Shown here: piece after piece, positions 36,775-44,277 of the stretch
Layout: the number at the start of each line of letters is the position of its first letter
How positions within the stretch are numbered: the first letter of the stretch is position 1
Assembly (NCBI GenBank): GCA_017399035.1
Contig: JAFQEM010000019.1
Coordinates: 1-45,843 of the forward strand
DNA from: Clostridia bacterium
GTDB lineage: Bacteria > Bacillota > Clostridia > Christensenellales > Borkfalkiaceae
Length of the DNA: 45,843 nucleotides
Direction: 5' to 3'
Position numbers and translations under genes: made by a program
The notes under the pieces: model-generated
Seen by the model: the letters and a program-made list of their open reading frames with translations, nothing else
Database searches by the model: none
What the model was told of the DNA's origin: nothing

Positions 36775-38712
36775 TTAATTATCTCCTACCGTAACGAATC
36801 CGGCAAGCCCTTTGGTAACTATTTCAATCTTTCTTGCATAAACTTTAATTGCTCTGTCTGGGTCTGACTTATACGCAATAGAAACTCTTTTGCTCTCTGC
36901 CGAAACGTTTCTTATAATCGGGGTTGCGTTACCGTGAGAATCAACCCTTATGCCTTGGTCAAAATCGACTTCCCCACCTTGCAAAATCTTGCAATCTCTA
37001 CCGTTATATCTAAAATAAATTCTTCCGTAATTACCACCAGAAACCGTTTTAAGCGCAAAATCTTTCATTGCCTTTTTTCTTCTTGCAGTTCCCTCTTCGT
37101 CAACGATTAAGCCCTGATTTTTAGGTGTGTAACTCCACAATCCTCTATTTTTATTTCTCTCTATGTCCGACCTTGTTATGTGTGTAGAGAACAACTCTTC
37201 TTTAGTAGTTCCCTCACCACTTACGTTATAGGTGTTTACGAACTCTCTACCGCCGTCTATAACTTCACCACGTTCAGCGAATATTGATAAACATTTTACG
37301 CCGTCTATATACGCCCAAGTTGCATAAGAGAGTGAAAGTATTGTTCTTATATTTATATTTTTCAGCGACACTATCGCCCCGCCAACGGCTGGCGCAAACA
37401 CCGAATCTTCATAACTCTTTATACTAAATTCGTCTTGTTTAGAACAGTCGTTGTCAAACGTTAAAACTTGCACGTTAGGAACTTCCATCGCCAAAACTTG
37501 CTTAATATAGTTTAGCAACGAAAAGGTTTCTACAAGTCCGCCAGACACGAAAATTTTTTTAACGTTTTCGTTTATAGGTTTTTGAACTTCTTCTAAAACG
37601 TAGTCAACTATATCTCTAGCAACACCCTCGCCCGATTCAATGCCTATACTCTTTCTAAACTCTTCTCTGGTAAGTCTACGCTGAATACATAAATCCCAAC
37701 TTAAGGTTATAGGCACGCCACTTTGAAAAACGCTGTCTTCTTTTAATTCTTTGCTCAAAATAACTTTTGCTTTTTTGATATCTTTCATCAAAAGATATTG
37801 CTTACTATAAACGCCACTTTCCGATATATGACCGTCTTGCCCCGACGACGGAGAACCTATAGTTTCTCTATCCGCAATAGCCTCGTAAACGCTGTTCACT
37901 ATTGCTTGGTCTATATCTATACCACCTATTGACAGAGGTTCGTTATGCCCCTCGTTTCCGTCAACGATAATTTGATTTCTAAAAATGCTTGCTCTAGCAA
38001 CCGAAATATCTTCTTCGCCCATATCGAAAACCAAAAAGTCGTCGCCGTTAGAAATTGCGCCACGTTGCACGGCGTAAGAAGTTAGCGCCTTGGTAGAAGA
38101 AAGCACTTTAAAAGGCTTATAGCCGAACGTGAGAAAAATCACTTCGGCTAATTCTTTAACGTATTCTTCGCCTACGCTAGACGGATGCACCAGCGCAATT
38201 TTATAATCGTCAAACTGTTCTTTTAATAAAAAGTTAAGTTCGTTTCTTCTTTGGTCAACCAAATTTTTTAAGTATCTAAAAAAGTCTACGCAAATTTGGT
38301 GCGGTGTTTTATCTGCACAACAAAAGGTTCTGCCCTCTTTTACCATAAGGTCAAAGTTATCGAGCATCTTTCTTCTTACGGGAAAATAGAATTTAGGAAA
38401 TTCGTGTCCGTAATAGTAATAATTTTTATTTTCTTCCCAAACGTATTCGTCTTCTTTTGACGCAATTAAGGACATCAAACTTTTAATTTTGACAACCGTT
38501 ACAAAAGATTCGCTCTGTTTAGAAATATTGTCGCCAAAAACCCACTCGTTAGTTCCCACACGATAATATGCAACTGCAGGTATAGCAACTTGCGTAAGTT
38601 TACTTTTCCCCGCAAACTTGCCGTATATAATACCCGAATCGCTATCTATCGCAAATGCGACTTTTACGGTATCACTGCCAAGGTCTATACCGATATTCAA
38701 AACTTTTCCCAT
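36775..38712 (-). CDS. Hsp70/actin-fold ATPase (operon gene 1)
   Basis: 645 residues. Actin-fold motifs: phosphate-1 GIDLGSDTVK (8-17), phosphate-2 LVFDMGEED (227-235), adenosine motif KKIFVSGGLVETFSLL (385-400). The phosphate-2 loop replaces the Hsp70 DLGGGT by DMGEED. The last 230 residues do not show the normal DnaK substrate-binding domain and lid, and no EEVD/GGxx tail is present, so it is a divergent family member and not DnaK. First gene after the operon promoter. It probably acts as an ATP-driven switch or remodeller for the operon's other products (inference). Confidence 0.8.
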   Translation of the reverse strand: MGKVLNIGIDLGSDTVKVAFAIDSDSGIIYGKFAGKSKLTQVAIPAVAYYRVGTNEWVFGDNISKQSESFVTVVKIKSLMSLIASKEDEYVWEENKNYYYYGHEFPKFYFPVRRKMLDNFDLMVKEGRTFCCADKTPHQICVDFFRYLKNLVDQRRNELNFLLKEQFDDYKIALVHPSSVGEEYVKELAEVIFLTFGYKPFKVLSSTKALTSYAVQRGAISNGDDFLVFDMGEEDISVARASIFRNQIIVDGNEGHNEPLSIGGIDIDQAIVNSVYEAIADRETIGSPSSGQDGHISESGVYSKQYLLMKDIKKAKVILSKELKEDSVFQSGVPITLSWDLCIQRRLTREEFRKSIGIESGEGVARDIVDYVLEEVQKPINENVKKIFVSGGLVETFSLLNYIKQVLAMEVPNVQVLTFDNDCSKQDEFSIKSYEDSVFAPAVGGAIVSLKNINIRTILSLSYATWAYIDGVKCLSIFAERGEVIDGGREFVNTYNVSGEGTTKEELFSTHITRSDIERNKNRGLWSYTPKNQGLIVDEEGTARRKKAMKDFALKTVSGGNYGRIYFRYNGRDCKILQGGEVDFDQGIRVDSHGNATPIIRNVSAESKRVSIAYKSDPDRAIKVYARKIEIVTKGLAGFVTVGDN

Positions 38713-38811
38713 AAACTACCCTAGTCCAACTTATTAGATATTCCAGTTTTTTCATAAACTTTTAAAGTGATTAAAAAAGCGTTTTTTGACTGAAATATAA
38801 TTATGATAATA

Positions 38812-38840
38812 ATTATATCACAAACGCTCATAATATGCAA
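38812..38840 (-). promoter_or_regulatory. Promoter of the 22-kb operon
   Basis: Minus strand: -35 TTGCAT (38835-38840), 17-nt spacer, extended -10 TGATATAAT (TATAAT at 38812-38817). The leader is about 93 bases. No operator-like palindrome is obvious, apart from a short AAAAAACGCTTTTTT in the leader. The rest of 38841-38929 has no gene that I can support. Confidence 0.75.
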
Positions 38841-38929
38841 GAATTTAGCGAATTTTGTAGAAGTTTACACCTTATGTCAATTCACAAGTATTTTACAAGC
38901 ATTTTACTCGTTTACGAACAGTAAACACG

Positions 38930-38970
38930 CGAAAAAAATAAAAAACACCGTGGCAAAACTTTTGCCACGG
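38930..38970 (-). terminator. Terminator of the DJ-1/HAD unit
   Basis: Stem CCGTGGCAAAA (38948-38958) / TTTTGCCACGG (38960-38970), followed on the minus strand by TGTTTTTTATTTTTTT. It separates the DJ-1 unit from the 22-kb operon. Confidence 0.85.
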
Positions 38971-39026
38971 CATTATTGTATTCGAGTTTTGAACTCACTA
39001 AAACACTATATTTATACGTTGCTAAA

Positions 39027-39548
39027 TTAAAAATTAGGTGTAACGCCCAAATAGTTACATATAGCAATAGAAAATTCCATTGCCGACTTTGGACCGTTTG
39101 CGGTTATCAAATTGCCGTCAATTTCGACGTTTTTGTCAGAAAAAACACAACCGTTTAGCATTTTTACAAACACTTCAGCAGGATAACAGGTAACTTTTCT
39201 TCCCGATATAAGACCGTTATTTGCAAGCACCACGGCAGGTGATGCGCAAATTGCACAAACCAACTTGCCGTCATTGAGCATTTGTTTAATTGCATCAATA
39301 ACCTTTTTGTTGTTTGCTATATTAGTTGCACCAGGCACTCCGCCGGGAATAACCAAACCGTCGTATTTAGAAAAATCAACGTCTTCTACCACTGCATCCG
39401 CCTTAACGGTTATAGCGTGTGAACCTTTTGGAAACTCGCCGTTTACCGAAATCAAATCACAATCAACACCTGCGCGCCTTAAAACGTCTACGGGTGTCAA
39501 CGCCTCAATCTCTTCCGTTCCACAAGCAAATAAAACTGCTATCTTCAT
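39027..39548 (-). CDS. DJ-1/PfpI (YajL/ThiJ-like) family protein
   Basis: 173 residues. Glu in EEIEALTPVDVLRRAG, the nucleophile-elbow Cys in CAICASPAVVL (near residue 100), and a late His are the DJ-1 marks; VIPGG is the glycine loop. DJ-1 family proteins act in oxidative or carbonyl stress, often reported as glyoxalase III or deglycase. The start is 11 bases from the HAD gene, so they share a transcript. Exact reaction not readable. Confidence 0.9.
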   Translation of the reverse strand: MKIAVLFACGTEEIEALTPVDVLRRAGVDCDLISVNGEFPKGSHAITVKADAVVEDVDFSKYDGLVIPGGVPGATNIANNKKVIDAIKQMLNDGKLVCAICASPAVVLANNGLISGRKVTCYPAEVFVKMLNGCVFSDKNVEIDGNLITANGPKSAMEFSIAICNYLGVTPNF

Positions 39549-39559
39549 AAATTACCCCC

Positions 39560-40270
39560 TTATTCATCTAATAGAAATTTTAATTTATCTATTACCGTGC
39601 GATAATCTTCAATATTTATATAATCAAGCCCAAAAATTCTAACGTGGCTATCCCCACCACCGTCATCAAAATCGTCGCCAACGAATAAAATTTCTTCTCT
39701 GTTAAATGAGTTTTCTTTTGCATAAGTTATAATTGCGTCGTATTTATTATATTTTTTTGCGCTGAAATCAAAAGACGAAGAACCGCCTATATACACGGTG
39801 TAATCTTGAAAAAGTTCTACCACTTCACTATACATTTTTCTGCGTTTTTCTCTAGTCGGGTCAAAGATAAGTTTATCTTTAATATCCGCCTTTGTTCCAA
39901 GTAACGGAAATGTTACCATACCCGTTTGATGGAACTCTACGCTATCGCCCGCGTATTTAGTATATCCATATTTTTCACGAAGATATTGTGCCTTTTCTAA
40001 AAAATATTCTTTATTTGGTTGCATTGTATCTTTGCGAACGACAATAAATTTTCCATCAACTACTTTTGCTTGTTGCATACCGTAATTTCCAAGAATATCT
40101 ATAGGATATTCTCTCATTTGTTTATAAATTCTTTCTGCAGCCCCTGCGCCCACCATAAGTAATTTATATTTGTTTTTCAACCTATCCAAAAACTTTAACA
40201 CTCTATCTTCAATCGGCGTGCGGTGCTCGGTAAGCGTTCCGTCTAAATCAAAACAAATAAGTTTCTTCAT
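39560..40270 (-). CDS. HAD phosphatase-like, eukaryotic phosphomannomutase type
   Basis: 236 residues. Starts LICFDLDGTLTEHRTPI, the HAD DxDGT motif. Further motifs are typical of the eukaryotic-type PMM family: VEFHQTGMVTFPLLG (near 111), VYIGGSSSFDFSAKKYNK (near 160) and FVGDDFDDGGGDSHVR (near 196). PMM converts mannose-6-phosphate to mannose-1-phosphate. A eukaryotic-like PMM in a bacterium points to transfer or to a diverged HAD phosphatase using the same fold. In operon with the DJ-1 gene. Confidence 0.7.
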   Translation of the reverse strand: MKKLICFDLDGTLTEHRTPIEDRVLKFLDRLKNKYKLLMVGAGAAERIYKQMREYPIDILGNYGMQQAKVVDGKFIVVRKDTMQPNKEYFLEKAQYLREKYGYTKYAGDSVEFHQTGMVTFPLLGTKADIKDKLIFDPTREKRRKMYSEVVELFQDYTVYIGGSSSFDFSAKKYNKYDAIITYAKENSFNREEILFVGDDFDDGGGDSHVRIFGLDYINIEDYRTVIDKLKFLLDE

Positions 40271-40442
40271 TAGTATTTCTCCTTGCCTAAACTTAACTTT
40301 ACAATTACATTATATCAAAAATTATCGTTGCAACCAACCGATAAAATTTTATTTACGCCCTGCTCGCGTTTTTGTTAAACGCTCAAAAAGTATGCTCAAA
40401 AATTGTAAAACGACAAAATATTTAGATAAATATTCTAAATGT

Positions 40443-40471
40443 ATTTTAACATTTAACTATCTACTTGTCAA
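40443..40471 (-). promoter_or_regulatory. Promoter of the HAD/DJ-1 unit
   Basis: Minus strand: TTGACA (40466-40471), 17-nt spacer, TAAAAT (40443-40448). Leader about 165 bases, without an evident structure. Confidence 0.7.
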
Positions 40472-40486
40472 TAATAACTTTAACAT

Positions 40487-40521
40487 AAAAACCGAACCCA
40501 CGCCAAAGTTTGGCGTGGGTT
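40487..40521 (-). terminator. Terminator of the DUF1294 gene
   Basis: Stem AACCCACGCCAAA (40495-40507) / TTTGGCGTGGGTT (40509-40521), followed on the minus strand by CGGTTTTTATG. Confidence 0.8.
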
Positions 40522-40525
40522 AAAA

Positions 40526-40822
40526 TTAAAAATTAAAAACGAACGCTATGCAATAGGCAAGTACGCCGTAAAGCACGACACCCAACAAATTTAAAAAAGA
40601 AAAATACCAGTGTTCACTTGCCGTCTTGTGACGAAACAAATTCATTGCAATATAACCGCCAACAGCACCGCCTAACATACTTAAAGTCAAAAGCGTTTTT
40701 TCACTTATTCTATACACACCGTATTTGGCTTTGATTTTATCTATGCCGTAAACAATAAACGTTATAAGTGACAGCACGCCAATATAAATTCCGTAAATTA
40801 TTAAAACCGTTTGTCTATCCAT
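40526..40822 (-). CDS. DUF1294 membrane protein
   Basis: 98 residues from ATG at 40820-40822, with GGAGAG 6 bases before it; earlier in-frame Met codons lack a site. Three membrane helices and the DUF1294 pattern YGIDKIKAKYGVYRISEKTL, then LGGAVGGYIAMNLFRHKT. Function unknown in the family. Lone gene, close after tsf/rpsB unit. Confidence 0.85.
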   Translation of the reverse strand: MDRQTVLIIYGIYIGVLSLITFIVYGIDKIKAKYGVYRISEKTLLTLSMLGGAVGGYIAMNLFRHKTASEHWYFSFLNLLGVVLYGVLAYCIAFVFNF

Positions 40823-40871
40823 AACATACTCTCCATTAAGTAAAAAACGCATTTTTAATCTAAATTTAATC

Positions 40872-40899
40872 AAAAAGGCTGTCTTTTTGGACAGCCTTT
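40872..40899 (-). terminator. Terminator of rpsB-tsf
   Basis: Stem AAAGGCTGTC (40874-40883) / GACAGCCTTT (40890-40899), followed on the minus strand by TTTTTGATT. It starts 18 bases after the tsf stop codon. Confidence 0.88.
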
Positions 40900-40916
40900 A
40901 ATAATTAAAGCAAAAA

Positions 40917-41798
40917 TTATTTTTTCATTTGAGCTTCAACTTCTGCAGCAAAGTCGTTACTTTTCTTTTCTAAACCTTCGCCCATTTCAAATCTGGTGAA
41001 ACGTTTGATTGAAAGAGTTTTGCCCATCTTGTCGCCATAACTCTTAACAAGTTTTTCAATGGTCATAGAGGGGTCTTTAACGAACGCTTGATTGAGCAAG
41101 CAGAATTCGTCGTAATACTTCTTAACTCTACCTTCAACCATTCTATCAACGATAGCAGCGGGCTTACCTTCGTTAAGCGCTTGTGCTTTAAGAATTTCTT
41201 TTTCGTGTTCGATAACTTCTGCAGGAACTTCAGATGCGTTCAAATATAAGGGTTTTGCAGCAGCAATTTGAAGAGCAACGTCGTGAGCAAGTTCTCTTGC
41301 GCCGTCGCAAGTGCAACCTTCAACTTCAATTAAAACGCCAACTTTTCCGCCCATATGAATATAACTTTCTACAACACCGTTATCAGCGGTGTATTTTACA
41401 AAACGACGGATAGCAATTTTTTCACCGATTTTAGCGGTTGCTTCAACCGTTTCGTCATTCTTTTGAGCAATAAGTGCGTCAATATCAGCAACTTCGTTAT
41501 CGCAAACGTATTCAGCAACGCTGTTTACGAACGCTTTATATTGGTCACCCTTTGCAACGAAGTCAGTTTCGCAGTTTACTTCAACCAAAACACCAGTTTT
41601 GTCTTTAATCAATGCAGAAACAATACCTTCAGCAGCAATTCTTGATGCCTTTTTAGCAGCGGTAGCAATACCTTTTTCTCTCAAGAAGTCAACAGCCTTT
41701 TCCATATCGCCGTCAGTTTCTTTCAATGCTTTTTGGCAATCTGCAACACCTGCACCCGTTTTTTTACGGAGTTCCATTACGTCTTTACTTGTAAACAT
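40917..41798 (-). CDS. tsf: Elongation factor Ts
   Basis: 293 residues. Starts [20 protein letters not shown], with the UBA-like N-domain; [18 protein letters not shown] near 74 is the conserved TDFVA signature that contacts EF-Tu, followed by the core and dimerisation subdomains. It is the nucleotide exchange factor of EF-Tu. GGGAG lies before the ATG. Pairs with rpsB upstream in the usual order. Confidence 0.97.
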   Translation of the reverse strand: MFTSKDVMELRKKTGAGVADCQKALKETDGDMEKAVDFLREKGIATAAKKASRIAAEGIVSALIKDKTGVLVEVNCETDFVAKGDQYKAFVNSVAEYVCDNEVADIDALIAQKNDETVEATAKIGEKIAIRRFVKYTADNGVVESYIHMGGKVGVLIEVEGCTCDGARELAHDVALQIAAAKPLYLNASEVPAEVIEHEKEILKAQALNEGKPAAIVDRMVEGRVKKYYDEFCLLNQAFVKDPSMTIEKLVKSYGDKMGKTLSIKRFTRFEMGEGLEKKSNDFAAEVEAQMKK

Positions 41799-41824
41799 AT
41801 TTCTATTCTCCCTTAAAATCTAAA

Positions 41825-42589
41825 TTATTCTGCTTTTTCTTCTACTGCAGGTGCTTCTTCGGTAGCAACTTCTTCAGCGGTTTCTTCGCTAACTGCAAAT
41901 TCTTCGCCTTGGTTAGCCTCGATTACAGCGTCTGCAATAACTGATGCGATAAGTTTAACTGCTCTAATAGCGTCGTCATTACCGGGGATAACGTGGTCAA
42001 TCATATCTGGGTCACAGTTAGTGTCGGTAATTGCAACGATAGGAATATTAAGTTTCTTTGCTTCTAAAACAGCAATGTCTTCTTGAGCAGGGTCAACGAT
42101 AAACATAATACCAGGAAGAGTTCTCATCTCTCTGATACCACCGAGATTCGTTTGAAGTTTTTCTCTTTCTGCTTTCAAAAGGCTAACTTCTTTCTTGGGC
42201 AATAAATCAAATTCACCCATCTTTTCCATATTGTCAAGTTTGTTAAGTCTTTCAACTCTTGACCTAATGGTTTTGAAGTTGGTGAGCGTACCGCCGAGCC
42301 AACGGCTGTTTACGTAATATTGACCGCATCTTTCAGCCTCTTCTTTAATAGCGTCTTGCGCTTGTTTTTTCGTACCAACGAAAAGAACGCTCTTACCTTG
42401 TTTTACGGTTTCAACCACGAAAGGATAAACGTCTTTTTCAATCAATTCAACCGTTTGTTCAAGGTTGATGATATGAATACCGTTTCTTTCACCGTAGATG
42501 TACTTTTTCATCTTCGGATTCCAACGTCTGGTCTGATGACCGAAGTGAACTCCCGTTTCAAGGAGTTGTTTCATTGTGATAACTGCCAT
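41825..42589 (-). CDS. rpsB: Small ribosomal subunit protein uS2
   Basis: 254 residues. [19 protein letters not shown] (near 13) and [15 protein letters not shown] (near 93) are signatures of uS2, followed by [16 protein letters not shown]. The last 28 residues are an acidic Glu/Ala extension. AACGGAGG precedes the ATG. First gene of the rpsB-tsf operon, with a structured leader. Confidence 0.97.
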   Translation of the reverse strand: MAVITMKQLLETGVHFGHQTRRWNPKMKKYIYGERNGIHIINLEQTVELIEKDVYPFVVETVKQGKSVLFVGTKKQAQDAIKEEAERCGQYYVNSRWLGGTLTNFKTIRSRVERLNKLDNMEKMGEFDLLPKKEVSLLKAEREKLQTNLGGIREMRTLPGIMFIVDPAQEDIAVLEAKKLNIPIVAITDTNCDPDMIDHVIPGNDDAIRAVKLIASVIADAVIEANQGEEFAVSEETAEEVATEEAPAVEEKAE

Positions 42590-42630
42590 AATAAATACCT
42601 CCGTTATTCCTCCCCGTCGCCGATAAAATT

Positions 42631-42681
42631 AAGGTTACATTTACGCGGATAAACTGTTTTTTGCGTAAACACGAAAACCTT
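42631..42681 (-). promoter_or_regulatory. Hairpin leader of rpsB
   Basis: Two nested stems in the 5' UTR: AAGGTT (42631-42636) / AACCTT (42676-42681) around TTTACGC (42640-42646) / GCGTAAA (42663-42669). Ribosomal protein operons are often autoregulated by such leaders, but I cannot match it to a named one. Confidence 0.45.
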
Positions 42682-42713
42682 ACGAACGCACGGGTGCAAA
42701 TTTTTGCTTACAT

Positions 42714-42742
42714 ATTTTAGCACAAAAACGATATATATGCAA
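42714..42742 (-). promoter_or_regulatory. Promoter of rpsB-tsf
   Basis: Minus strand: TTGCAT (42737-42742), 17-nt spacer, extended -10 TGCTAAAAT (TAAAAT at 42714-42719). Leader about 118 bases. Confidence 0.75.
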
Positions 42743-42774
42743 CCGTTTTAACGCCGTTTTTAAATAAAAACGTG

Positions 42775-42806
42775 AAAAAAAGGCGCAAACTCACTCACGC
42801 CTTTTT
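42775..42806 (-). terminator. Terminator of the ruvX-DUF1292 unit
   Basis: Stem AAAAAGGCG (42777-42785) / CGCCTTTTT (42798-42806), with a T-run on the minus strand. Confidence 0.78.
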
Positions 42807-42835
42807 CCATAACGGTTTACCGCTTTAATTTTTTA

Positions 42836-43222
42836 TTATTTATCAAGTTGTTCTGCTTCTTCAGCAAGTTCGTCTTCTTCAAGAACACGGCAGAATTCTT
42901 CAAAAACAGCGTCTAAAAGTGCCTCGTCTTCTACGGGAAGAAGGTCTGCAGTTTCTTCGTCATCACCAGCAAGTTCAAAGATAATAAGGTCGTCGTCTTC
43001 AATGCCGTCAATTTGTTCTGCAGGTTCAAAAGCAGAATAATTTTTACCTTGATATTCAATAGTTCCTACAAAATAAAATTTAAGTTTCTTTCCGTCTTCG
43101 GTAGTGAGTTCAACGATATCGTCTTCACAACCGCAATCACATTCGTGTTCTTCACAGTTACAGTTGCAATCGTGTTCGTGTTCGTCGCAACCGCAAGTGC
43201 ATTTCTTTTCTTTTTCGCTCAT
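42836..43222 (-). CDS. DUF1292 protein with Cys/His-rich N-terminus
   Basis: 128 residues, very acidic. The DUF1292 core is DDIVELTTEDGKKLKFYFVGTIEY to DDDLIIFELAGDDEE. Residues 8-32 are a run of Cys and His (nine Cys, four His) that could bind metal; the usual DUF1292 proteins lack it. AGGAG precedes the ATG. Downstream of ruvX, as is common in Bacillota; function unknown. Confidence 0.85.
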   Translation of the reverse strand: MSEKEKKCTCGCDEHEHDCNCNCEEHECDCGCEDDIVELTTEDGKKLKFYFVGTIEYQGKNYSAFEPAEQIDGIEDDDLIIFELAGDDEETADLLPVEDEALLDAVFEEFCRVLEEDELAEEAEQLDK

Positions 43223-43234
43223 AATAAATCTCCT

Positions 43235-43657
43235 TTATTTTTTAACGTTTTTGTCGTTTAAAAATCCTTGTAAAATAGTTGCTGCCGCAAGGCTGTCTAC
43301 AAACTGCTTGCGCTCTTGCCTACTTTTACCCTGTGAAATAAGCACGTCTTCTGCCTCACAAGTAGAACACCGCTCGTCCACCGTGTAAACTTCAACGCAC
43401 AACTTTTCTTTAAGTTTATCAATAAAAAACAGAGCCTTTTGAGTTTGTATAGACGGCGTTCCGTCAAAATTTACAGGTAGACCGCACACAAGCGCAGTTA
43501 CACATTTTTCTTTAACGTATTTTTCAATCCGCTCCAAATCTAACCTTAAATTCTTACGAACGTAAGTTTCAACTGGCAACGCGTAAGAATTAAAGGGGTC
43601 GGAAACGGCAACGCCTATTCTTTTATCGCCTATGTCAAGGCACAAAAATCTTTCCAC
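43235..43657 (-). CDS. ruvX: RuvX/YqgF-type pre-16S rRNA nuclease
   Basis: 140 residues from GTG at 43655-43657. RNase H-fold: LDIGDKRIGVAVSDP (near 7) carries the first Asp, GLPVNFDG (near 59), the conserved VDERCST (near 93), and the last Asp in FVDSLAAATILQGFL. Family members mature 16S rRNA 5' ends and were earlier named Holliday-junction resolvase-like. No ribosome site is seen before the GTG; the promoter overlaps it (see promoter entry), so the mRNA may be leaderless. Followed by DUF1292. Confidence 0.92.
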   Translation of the reverse strand: MERFLCLDIGDKRIGVAVSDPFNSYALPVETYVRKNLRLDLERIEKYVKEKCVTALVCGLPVNFDGTPSIQTQKALFFIDKLKEKLCVEVYTVDERCSTCEAEDVLISQGKSRQERKQFVDSLAAATILQGFLNDKNVKK

Positions 43658-43663
43658 GTTTAT

Positions 43664-43692
43664 ATTTTACCATAATTTGCATAATAATACAA
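43664..43692 (-). promoter_or_regulatory. Promoter of ruvX with start at or near the GTG
   Basis: Minus strand: TTGTAT (43687-43692), 17-nt spacer, TAAAAT (43664-43669) with an upstream TGG extension. Only 6 bases separate the -10 from the GTG, so transcription should begin at the start codon. Confidence 0.55.
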
Positions 43693-43772
43693 TCGTTTTA
43701 AATAAAATGACGGAGCGTAAACGCTAATAATTTATAATTGCGCCCGCCCCGTCTGCTTGATAATGCAAAAAC

Positions 43773-43934
43773 TTATTGACTTTTCTTTGAACTTTCTTTA
43801 TTTAGTTCATCAACTTTTTGCTTAACCTGCTCTTGACCCTCTCTAACCATCTGCCTTGCTTTTGCAGAGTTGGTTGCTATAACAGCACCACCGATTACGC
43901 CAAGAAGCATACCGCATAAAAACTTGTCGTCCAT
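43773..43934 (-). CDS. Small YtxH-like membrane protein
   Basis: 53 residues from ATG at 43932-43934, preceded by AGGGGGA. One membrane helix (FLCGMLLGVIGGAVIATNS), then a charged helix (KARQMVREGQEQVKQKVDELNK), the layout of YtxH-like stress proteins. No function assigned. A longer in-frame start at 44000 lacks a site. Confidence 0.6.
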   Translation of the reverse strand: MDDKFLCGMLLGVIGGAVIATNSAKARQMVREGQEQVKQKVDELNKESSKKSQ

Positions 43935-44223
43935 AAATCCCCCTTTATCCGCCTTTACTAATATGCGCAACTTTTGTCGAATTATGCAAAAATGTAACAA
44001 GTTAAAGTTTCGGCACTAAATCAACCGCTTTAATTTTCAATTTATTTTTCATAATATCATTTTTTGGCTATAAATCATCTAATATTTGACTAGAAAAATG
44101 AGTATTTTGGCGATATAATTTATTTGATTTTTTACAACTTTAGACCTTTTAATAAAGTTATGAATAATTTTTTACTAAACCAAACATATATAAAAATGCC
44201 TATAAAGGCATAAACTTTAGCCA
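43935..44223. other. AT-rich divergent intergenic region
   Basis: Between the YtxH-like gene and the plus-strand gene at 44278. Very AT-rich; apart from the promoter at 44224-44251 I see no RNA gene, repeat or ORF. Confidence 0.5.
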
Positions 44224-44251
44224 TTGCTTAAAATTAGCCGTGTGCTATAAT
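44224..44251 (+). promoter_or_regulatory. Extended -10 promoter of the 44278 gene
   Basis: TTGCTT (44224-44229), 16-nt spacer, TGC-TATAAT (TATAAT at 44246-44251). The ATG lies about 20 bases after the expected start of transcription. Confidence 0.7.
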
Positions 44252-44277
44252 ACAATAAAAATTAGTTGGAGAACGAT

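Noticed and set aside
16665-38712. Assignment of the operon to DISARM, BREX, Zorya, Druantia or Wadjet
   Set aside because: No methyltransferase, PglZ, DUF1998, ZorA/ZorB, DruA-D or SMC-like protein is encoded; sharing an SNF2 or SF1 helicase is not enough.
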